Positions 1 to 5,084 of a DNA stretch of 7,726 nt are shown in pieces. Location of the stretch: positions 1 to 7,726 of the forward strand of contig JAUWMM010000075.1 of assembly GCA_030613145.1 (NCBI GenBank), written 5' to 3'. The position numbers were made by a program, and so were the translations under genes. Numbering within the stretch: the first letter of the stretch is position 1; every line of letters starts with the position of its first letter. Source of the DNA: Desulfobacterales bacterium. GTDB taxonomy: Bacteria > Desulfobacterota > Desulfobacteria > Desulfobacterales > C00003060. The notes beneath the pieces were generated by a model. The model saw only the letters and a program-made list of their open reading frames with translations. It made no database searches and had not been told where the DNA came from.

Positions 1-81
1 CCATCCTTTCTTGAAAAGAAAGAGTCCCTGCGTGGTTTTTTTATTTCGCTCGCATTTCAACACGCCAAGAAGATGCTTAGT
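1..81. other. Window edge, no supported gene
   Basis: No gene can be supported here. Frame 1 of the + strand is open from the first base to a TAG at 82-84 and would give about 27 residues, so this could be the tail of an upstream gene (jag is the usual neighbour of mnmE), but the short sequence is not recognisable. A small AT-rich hairpin is present (CTTTCTT at 6-12 paired with AAGAAAG at 16-22), and a run of seven T occurs at 36-42. The two are 13 nt apart and the stem is AT-rich, so I do not call a terminator. Confidence 0.3.
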
Positions 82-348
82 TAGTGCCCATCCACGAATC
101 GTAAAAACTCAATGGGCACAAGCGAAAGTTTCCAATTCAGAAATGAGCAATTTTCTGCAAGGACAAGGAAAACAAGGGGTTGCGCGGAGGCGTACCGAGG
201 TACGTCGCACAAGCAACCCCGCAGTTCGACGCCGATTCAGCCGTTCAGCCGTCGCAGCCAGTGCTTTGGCGAAGTCGGCTCGTAGCCAAGAGGGCTACTA
301 TGGCGAAGTCGGCGATTGCGGAAAAGGGCCATTTATGGATGGAAACTA
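82..348 (+). repeat. Structured MITE-like repeat, copy A
   Basis: This is the first of two nearly identical copies; the other, inverted, lies at 4639-4924. Its ends form an imperfect 20-bp terminal inverted repeat: TAGTGCCCATCCACGAATCG at 82-101 against TAGTTTCCATCCATAAATGG read backwards from 348 to 329, 15 of 20 identical. Both ends carry TA, which could be a TA target duplication as in IS630/Tc1-mariner relatives (inference). Internal structure includes GTGCCCAT 84-91 with ATGGGCAC 112-119, a large hairpin at 176-220 (GGGGTTGC with GCAACCCC, inner CGTACC with GGTACG), and a TAGCC/GGCTA hairpin near 283-298 lying between two copies of GGCGAAGTCGGC (268-279 and 303-314). Open frames cross it, but the two copies are not read in a conserved frame, so it does not appear to encode protein. 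It ends 3 nt before the mnmE GTG start. Confidence 0.85.
176..220 (+). other. Long internal hairpin of repeat copy A
   Basis: GGGGTTGC (176-183) pairs with GCAACCCC (213-220). Within it, GCG can pair with CGC, and CGTACC (191-196) pairs with GGTACG (199-204). In copy B the corresponding hairpin spans 4786-4830. There one outer-arm base is changed so that a T-A pair becomes a T-G (U-G in RNA) pair, so the stem remains pairable. This suggests that folding as RNA or single-stranded DNA matters, though one changed pair is weak evidence. Confidence 0.6.
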
Positions 349-351
349 GTT

Positions 352-1731
352 GTGGATAGCGATACCATAGCCGCTGTTGCCACCCCTCCCGGGGCTGGTG
401 GTATCGGTGTTGTGAAGATTTCCGGGCCACAGGCAATCCACATTGCGCTGCCACTCTTGCATCCGCCAAGAGACCCTTCGCGTATAAAATCCCACCACCT
501 CTATTACGGAACTATTATTGACCCTGAAACTGAAAAGACCCTGGATGAAGTCCTTTTTACTATCATGAGAGCCCCACGTACATATACCAGAGAGGATGTG
601 GTGGAGATTCAGGCTCACGGGAGCAGGTGTGGGCTGGGTGCGATCTTGGAATTGGTGCTAAAGCGAGGGGTACGCTTGGCAGAACCGGGGGAATTTACCA
701 AACGCGCTTTCCTGAATGGTCGCATCGATCTGAGCCAGGCGGAGGCCGTTATTGAAGTGGTTAACGCCCAGACAACAGAGGGCCTGGAGTTGGCCTCAAG
801 ACAGTTGAAGGGTTGCCTTTTCGAAGCAATCGACGCAATTCGCGGGCCAATCAAGACCATACTTGTGGATGTGGAGGCAGCTATAGATTTTCCAGAGGAC
901 GTCGAGGATATTATCCACCCAGAACACTTTGCCCAAGAGATGACAAACGATGTCATAGCCCCCCTGGAGGAATTGCTAGAACACTATGACGAAGGCCATG
1001 TCTATAGGGAGGGCGTGGCCGCCATTATAATCGGGCGACCCAATGTCGGAAAATCGAGCTTGATGAACAGGCTACTTGAAAAAGAGCGCGCGATTGTGAC
1101 CGCCGTTCCAGGGACCACACGCGATTTTATTGAAGAGACCGTCAATATTAGAGGGATACCCATGAGGCTTATTGACACGGCCGGGTTGCATGATACGCAA
1201 GATGGCCTGGAGGCAGAGGGGATCCGGTTTACAAGAGAGCGACTGGACGAAGCAGACCTCGTGCTGTTTATGGTGGATTGCAGCATGCCAATAATGGACG
1301 AAGATGTGCAGATTTATGACCTGGTGCGCAACCGAAAGACTATCCTCGTGATAAACAAGTTAGATCTTGTGATCCACGATATTGTTTCAAATATTGTTGA
1401 GCGCCTTAGGGGTCTTTTTTGGGTCGATATCTCTGCCCTTTATAATAGGGGCATTGAAAAATTAAAAGCCGCGGTGTTTAGGGGGGTTATGCACCAGACG
1501 GGACCCGCCGATCTTCCCTCGATTGTACCAAATCTGCGGCACAAAGTTGCGATCAAAAAGGCCCTAACAGCCTCAAGGGATGTGGTTGAGGGCTTTAGTA
1601 CAGGGCGGCCTGCCGAGCTAGTGGCCGTTGATCTCACAGAGGCGCTAGATTCCCTGGGTGAAATCGTCGGGGCGACTACCACGGAGGAGATTCTTGATCA
1701 GATCTTCAGTCGGTTTTGTGTTGGGAAATAG
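352..1731 (+). CDS. mnmE: tRNA uridine-5-carboxymethylaminomethyl(34) synthesis GTPase MnmE
   Basis: MnmE (TrmE) is a cytoplasmic, K+-dependent GTPase. With MnmG it installs the (carboxymethyl)aminomethyl group on wobble uridine 34 of certain tRNAs, using a methylene-THF-derived carbon. Counted from the GTG at 352 (459 aa, normal for the family), the N-terminal folate-binding domain begins [16 protein letters not shown]. The GTPase insert shows G1 GRPNVGKSS (228-236), G2 GTTRD (254-258), G3 DTAG (275-278) and G4 NKLD (335-338). The C-terminus is the diagnostic CVGK with catalytic Cys456. A TTG at 316 would add 12 residues, but those codons lie in the mobile repeat, so GTG 352 is preferred; its SD is weak. 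The normally HGG-containing motif near residue 89 reads AHGSRCG, a local oddity. The gene converges on mltF with parS between them. MnmG is not in this window. Confidence 0.96.
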   Translation: MDSDTIAAVATPPGAGGIGVVKISGPQAIHIALPLLHPPRDPSRIKSHHLYYGTIIDPETEKTLDEVLFTIMRAPRTYTREDVVEIQAHGSRCGLGAILELVLKRGVRLAEPGEFTKRAFLNGRIDLSQAEAVIEVVNAQTTEGLELASRQLKGCLFEAIDAIRGPIKTILVDVEAAIDFPEDVEDIIHPEHFAQEMTNDVIAPLEELLEHYDEGHVYREGVAAIIIGRPNVGKSSLMNRLLEKERAIVTAVPGTTRDFIEETVNIRGIPMRLIDTAGLHDTQDGLEAEGIRFTRERLDEADLVLFMVDCSMPIMDEDVQIYDLVRNRKTILVINKLDLVIHDIVSNIVERLRGLFWVDISALYNRGIEKLKAAVFRGVMHQTGPADLPSIVPNLRHKVAIKKALTASRDVVEGFSTGRPAELVAVDLTEALDSLGEIVGATTTEEILDQIFSRFCVGK

Positions 1732-1744
1732 CCTTGGTTTCGAT

Positions 1745-1760
1745 TGTTTCACGTGAAACA
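1745..1760. promoter_or_regulatory. parS: parS centromere site (ParB/Spo0J binding)
   Basis: TGTTTCACGTGAAACA is a perfect 16-bp palindrome identical to the Bacillus subtilis parS consensus recognised by ParB/Spo0J family proteins. ParB-CTP clamps load at such sites and spread, and recruit ParA and SMC/condensin to segregate the origin region. It sits in the 48-bp gap between the convergent mnmE and mltF genes, outside coding sequence. parS sites cluster near oriC, and mnmE is a classical origin-neighbourhood gene in many bacteria, so site and context agree. No parA or parB gene is in the window. Confidence 0.95.
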
Positions 1761-1779
1761 CTCAAACATTAATCCAAAA

Positions 1780-3183
1780 TCAATCCTCTTTAATCGCATA
1801 TTCAATGGCTTCCCTTTTGAGGATGTCATAGTAGGTCAGTATGCTTTGCACGTGGAAGACAGGCTCGCTTCCACGGCAGTAACCAAAACGGCTTTTCTTG
1901 TAGTACCTTCTGTTACTCAGCAAAGGCAGGGTCTTTTCCAATGAGGACCACTTATTGGGATCGAGGTTCATTGTCGAGGCTAACCTCCGGGCGTCCAGAA
2001 CGTGCCCTTTGCCTACATTGTATGCGGCAAGCGCAAAAAGCAACCGGTCCAGGCCTTGGGTCGAGTCGTACAGGTCGTAGAGCTTCCGCAGGTATCTGAC
2101 CCCACCCATGATACTTTGTTCTGGGTCCAGGCGATTCTCAATTTCCATTTCTTGTGCGGTGGGCAGGGTGAGTTGCATTAACCCCTTTACCCCGGTAAAA
2201 CTCTTGGCCCAAGGATTGAATTGAGATTCCTGATACATAAGGGCTGCAATTAAGCGCCAGTCAAATCCATATTTCTCTGATGCCTCCTTAATAATATGCT
2301 CATACTTGGGAAGTCGTGCCTCTATCCTTTGGTGAAACTTTTTAATGTCGAGATGATCAAATTTTTCCACATATGCATAATACCGTTTGTATATGTCGTC
2401 AAAGGTGCCATTCTGTTTAATCTTTTCAAAAAACATATTTATTTTTTCCAACAGGGCTTCCTCTCCCTTCATAACAGCCCAACCAAGGGACTGGGGCTCT
2501 CCTATTGGAAAGGCTATACGGATATCAGGATAGTAGCGGCGATTTAAAAGGGCCACATTGGAGTCTGCTACGGTTATGTCGGTTATGCCCTTTGCCACAT
2601 CTTCAAAGATCTCTTCCGTGGAGACATTGTGCTGAGCCTGTATTGTTAGATTGAGGCGATTTTTCAGCAGCTTCTTCAACCTTTCCTCAAAGGAGGTTTC
2701 CCCTCGGACACGGATGGTTTTACCCTCTAAGTCGTCAATGCTGTTGAGTTGCAAATTATCTTTGTGGGTAATGACCAACTGCTGTACAGAAAGGTATTCG
2801 TTTGAAAAATCTACCAGTTCCAACCTTGAGGGGGTTATGGTCAGACTTGCGGCAACAACATCAGCCTTCTTGTTGTGCAAAGAGGGCAGCAACTCGCCCC
2901 AGGATTTGGATACTATTACTTCTAGTTGAACCTCAAGGTGGTCTGCAAATGCCTTTGCCAGCTCAAATTCAAAGCCCATCTCCTGGTCCCTGTAAATGTA
3001 GTAGCAATGAGCGTTGTTGTGGGTGATTACTCTGATGGTGTCGGATTTTTTGATTCTATCCAGTGCGCGGTTTTCGCCACAGGAGCACAACAGCAAGGCC
3101 CCTGCAAGCAAGAGGAGTAGGGGTCTCTTGCGGATCAGGAGGTGAGATTGCTTACAAGGCGGGTTATTGCGGGTTTTATGCAT
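1780..3183 (-). CDS. mltF: Membrane-bound lytic murein transglycosylase F (MltF-like lipoprotein)
   Basis: This predicted periplasmic lipoprotein of 467 aa cleaves the MurNAc-GlcNAc bond of peptidoglycan, forming 1,6-anhydroMurNAc ends. A basic RKR (18-20) and hydrophobic stretch (21-32) lead to a lipobox with Cys35 (LCSC), so the chain is likely lipid-anchored. Residues about 45-270 form a family 3 substrate-binding-protein-like domain, the regulatory part in MltF. Residues about 295-440 form the SLT goose-lysozyme-like domain with catalytic Glu319 in MYQES, then GVKGLMQLT (331-339) and AAYNVG (386-391). The ATG start overlaps the last 8 bp of degP and lacks a clear SD, consistent with translational coupling. 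The stop faces mnmE across parS. A stand-alone amino-acid-binding protein is ruled out by the intact SLT domain. Confidence 0.93.
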   Translation of the reverse strand: MHKTRNNPPCKQSHLLIRKRPLLLLLAGALLLCSCGENRALDRIKKSDTIRVITHNNAHCYYIYRDQEMGFEFELAKAFADHLEVQLEVIVSKSWGELLPSLHNKKADVVAASLTITPSRLELVDFSNEYLSVQQLVITHKDNLQLNSIDDLEGKTIRVRGETSFEERLKKLLKNRLNLTIQAQHNVSTEEIFEDVAKGITDITVADSNVALLNRRYYPDIRIAFPIGEPQSLGWAVMKGEEALLEKINMFFEKIKQNGTFDDIYKRYYAYVEKFDHLDIKKFHQRIEARLPKYEHIIKEASEKYGFDWRLIAALMYQESQFNPWAKSFTGVKGLMQLTLPTAQEMEIENRLDPEQSIMGGVRYLRKLYDLYDSTQGLDRLLFALAAYNVGKGHVLDARRLASTMNLDPNKWSSLEKTLPLLSNRRYYKKSRFGYCRGSEPVFHVQSILTYYDILKREAIEYAIKED

Positions 3184-4585
3184 TTATTTTTACTATGACG
3201 TAATATTGCTGCTTGCCACGCTGTATCAAGAGGACGACAGATTCCCTTTGTCGGTACCTGATTATTCCCTTATTAAAGTGATCGAGAGTATTCACCGTTA
3301 TCTCATTAATCTTACGTATTACATCGCCGGGGCGTGCTCCAATGTCGTGAAGATAAGAGTCGGGTCGAAGATCTGTCAGTATAACACCGGATCTGGCTGA
3401 AATACGGAACTTGAGCCTCAAAGCCGTAGAGATTTTCTCCACGCGCACTCCGAGCAGATTATAGACAAGATCTTCAGCCAACGCTTCCGGGAATATTTGG
3501 GAACCGGGCTGTGCCACATAGGCTTTTGAGTCCTTCCAGATCGTGATAGGGATGACATTTCCTGCAACAAAATCTCGGATTGCAGCATAGTATTCTTGCT
3601 TGGAGGCGACGCGTTTGTTTCCTGCAAAGGTGATGATGTCACCTGGTCGCAAACCTGACTTTCGGGCGGGACTTTGGTCGGTCACCTCGGCAACGAGAAC
3701 GCCTTTTTCTTCCGGGACAGAGAAATAGCGGGCGAGCCTTGGGTCAAGATCCTGTACAAACAGACCAAGCCAGGGGATTTGCACCTCTCCATACTTAACG
3801 AGATCGTCAATGACCCGCCTGGCCTTATTGATAGGAATGGCAAAACCGATCCCTTGGGCCTTGGAATATATAGCCGTGTTAATACCGATAAGCTCTCCGT
3901 TGATATTCAGAAGGGGGCCTCCGCTGTTCCCGGGGTTGATGGAGGCGTCGGTCTGGATGAAATCCCGATATGTTCGGTTTTCAGCCTGGATTGAGCGGTT
4001 TAAGGCGCTGATAACGCCTGTGGTAACTGTATTGGAGAACCCAAAAGGGTTGCCAATGGCAATCACGGTTTCTCCTATCATGAGATCGTCGGGATTCCCC
4101 ATTTGAATAGAGGGCAACGGCTCCTTGGAGTGTATGCAAAGGACGGCCAGGTCAAAATCCGGGGCGGCACCTACCAGCTCTGCCTCAAATTCACGTTCAT
4201 CCTTCAGGGTTACCTTAATCTTGGCACTTCTAGCTATAACGTGTTCGTTGGTAAGGATGTACCCGCGTTTTCCGTCAATGATAACGCCCGAGCCCAGGCT
4301 ATTGCGCTTGTAGCGCCTCTGGTAGTTAGGTTCGAAAAAGTCCTTGAAGAAGGATTCAAAGAAGGGATCAAGGCCAAAGTCAAAGAATGGATTAGGGCGT
4401 TCAACGACCTCGTATTGGCTGCTGATATTGACCACGGCAGGGCTCACCCGCTTGATTGCCTTAACGACCGCGTTTTCCCGGGGAAAATTAGCAGAAGGTG
4501 TGTTGCCGGGCAAAAAGGTTGTCAGGATGAATATTACAAAGATTACGGTTAGGAGTTTAGGATAATAGACATAAGAATAAGACAC
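3176..4585 (-). CDS. degP: DegP/HtrA family periplasmic serine endoprotease
   Basis: This HtrA (Do) family protease of 469 aa degrades, and may chaperone, misfolded envelope proteins. A hydrophobic segment at about 10-26 is a signal peptide or N-terminal anchor. The trypsin-like domain shows the triad His115 (TNEHVI), Asp145 (DFDLAV) and Ser221 (GNSGGP). Two PDZ domains follow at about 270-352 (GLRPGDII) and 372-466 (GARPGDVI), the DegP/DegQ layout rather than single-PDZ DegS. An aromatic-rich stretch at 67-88 (repeated FF pairs) matches the loop region before the protease core in this family. The start is GTG with a G-rich run (GGGGG) about 6 nt upstream; no ATG fits. It is first in a two-gene operon with mltF, its TAA lying inside the mltF start region. 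Repeat copy B ends 53 bp upstream. Whether it is DegP or DegQ cannot be decided from sequence alone. Confidence 0.95.
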   Translation of the reverse strand: MSYSYVYYPKLLTVIFVIFILTTFLPGNTPSANFPRENAVVKAIKRVSPAVVNISSQYEVVERPNPFFDFGLDPFFESFFKDFFEPNYQRRYKRNSLGSGVIIDGKRGYILTNEHVIARSAKIKVTLKDEREFEAELVGAAPDFDLAVLCIHSKEPLPSIQMGNPDDLMIGETVIAIGNPFGFSNTVTTGVISALNRSIQAENRTYRDFIQTDASINPGNSGGPLLNINGELIGINTAIYSKAQGIGFAIPINKARRVIDDLVKYGEVQIPWLGLFVQDLDPRLARYFSVPEEKGVLVAEVTDQSPARKSGLRPGDIITFAGNKRVASKQEYYAAIRDFVAGNVIPITIWKDSKAYVAQPGSQIFPEALAEDLVYNLLGVRVEKISTALRLKFRISARSGVILTDLRPDSYLHDIGARPGDVIRKINEITVNTLDHFNKGIIRYRQRESVVLLIQRGKQQYYVIVKINA

Positions 4586-4638
4586 AACAAGCCCCCGGTA
4601 TCATCCGGTGTATGTTGACAGATGGGTTAGCTATCAGT

Positions 4639-4924
4639 TAGTTTCCATCCATAAATGGCCCTTTTCCGCAATCGCCGACTTCGCCATAGTAGCCATCTTG
4701 GCTACGAGCCGACTTCGCCAAAGCACTGGCTGCGACGGCTGAACGGCTGAATCGGCGTCAATCAGCCGGAGGCTGACAAGACTGCGGGGTCGCTTGTGCG
4801 ACGTACCTCGGTACGCCTCCGCGCAACCCCTTGTTTTCCTTGACCTTGCGGAAAATTGCTCATTTCTGAATTGGAAACTTACGCTTGTGCCCATTGAGTT
4901 TTTACGATTCGTGGATGGGCACCA
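4639..4924 (-). repeat. Structured MITE-like repeat, copy B (inverted)
   Basis: This is the reverse-complement copy of the repeat at 82-348. My hand alignment over 265 shared bases finds six substitutions (about 98% identity). Copy B also carries 19 extra bases near 4761-4779. The end nearest degP keeps TAGTTTCCATCCATAAATGG (4639-4658). The other end reads TGGTGCCC where copy A has TAGTGCCC, so one terminal TA is altered. As with copy A, the same end points toward the start of the adjacent gene, here degP on the - strand, 53 bp away. An 86-codon frame on the - strand (4634-4894) is open across it, but copy A is not open in that same frame throughout, so I do not call a gene. Confidence 0.85.
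4762..4776. repeat. Extra hairpin present only in repeat copy B
   Basis: TCAGCC-GGA-GGCTGA is a perfect 6-bp stem with a 3-nt loop. It lies within the 19 bases that copy B has and copy A lacks. It could be a hairpin lost from copy A by replication slippage or gained by copy B; the window alone cannot give the direction. Confidence 0.6.
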
Positions 4925-4931
4925 GGTAACA

Positions 4932-4959
4932 ACATGGTGTCTGAATTAAGACACCATGT
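4932..4959. promoter_or_regulatory. Perfect 11-bp inverted repeat, possible operator or leader hairpin
   Basis: ACATGGTGTCT (4932-4942) and AGACACCATGT (4949-4959) are exact complements around a 6-nt centre, GAATTA. No T-run follows on either strand, so it is not an intrinsic terminator. It lies just outside repeat copy B and 125 bp before the probable start of the radical SAM gene, so it could be a repressor or activator operator or an RNA hairpin in the leader. No binding family can be named. Confidence 0.55.
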
Positions 4960-5005
4960 GAAGCCTCGATCATCTTTAACACTTTACGTTTATGAAAAAG
5001 ACCCG

Positions 5006-5029
5006 TTTTGCTCACAGGAGTGAGCAAAA
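5006..5029 (+). promoter_or_regulatory. Perfect 10-bp hairpin with AGGAG at its loop, in leader of the radical SAM gene
   Basis: TTTTGCTCAC (5006-5015) pairs exactly with GTGAGCAAAA (5020-5029), leaving the loop AGGA. Loop plus first stem base reads AGGAG, a strong SD-like sequence, but no ATG, GTG or TTG lies at a usable distance downstream. It falls between the first in-frame ATG (4992) and the preferred start (5085), which supports this stretch being an untranslated leader. A run of six T at 5037-5042 begins 7 nt after the stem, which is not classical terminator spacing. Confidence 0.5.
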
Positions 5030-5084
5030 TCTGGCCTTTTTTAAAAAGCTAAACCCTTACGATCATCTAAATAACAGGCAAACC

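Noticed and set aside
266..301. Promoter in the repeat (TTGGCG with TACTAT)
   Set aside because: The spacing is 24 nt, too long for a sigma-70 promoter, and no better pair was found.
1844..1859. Possible second, degenerate parS (CTTTGCACGTGGAAGA)
   Set aside because: It matches only 11 of 16 consensus positions, lies in mltF coding sequence, and its arms are not symmetric.
1744..1944. 66-residue + strand frame beginning MFHVKH
   Set aside because: It starts with TTG on the parS palindrome, whose translation gives FHVKH, and runs antisense into mltF. It has no family resemblance.
4103..4552. 149-residue + strand frame antisense to degP
   Set aside because: It lies wholly opposite the well-supported protease domain and shows no recognisable domain or SD.
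4614..4642. TTGACA-like -35 box on the + strand upstream of copy B
   Set aside because: No acceptable -10 at 16-18 nt, and it would point into the repeat with no gene directly behind it.
4634..4894. 86-residue - strand frame within repeat copy B, and the 112-residue + strand frame at 11-349 within copy A
   Set aside because: The two copies are open in different frames, the residues look like low-complexity repeat translation, and DNA identity is far better conserved than any reading frame.
5006..5042. Intrinsic terminator (10-bp hairpin then six T)
   Set aside because: Seven non-T bases separate the stem from the T-run, the stem base is AT pairs of the wrong polarity, and it lies upstream of the gene it would end.
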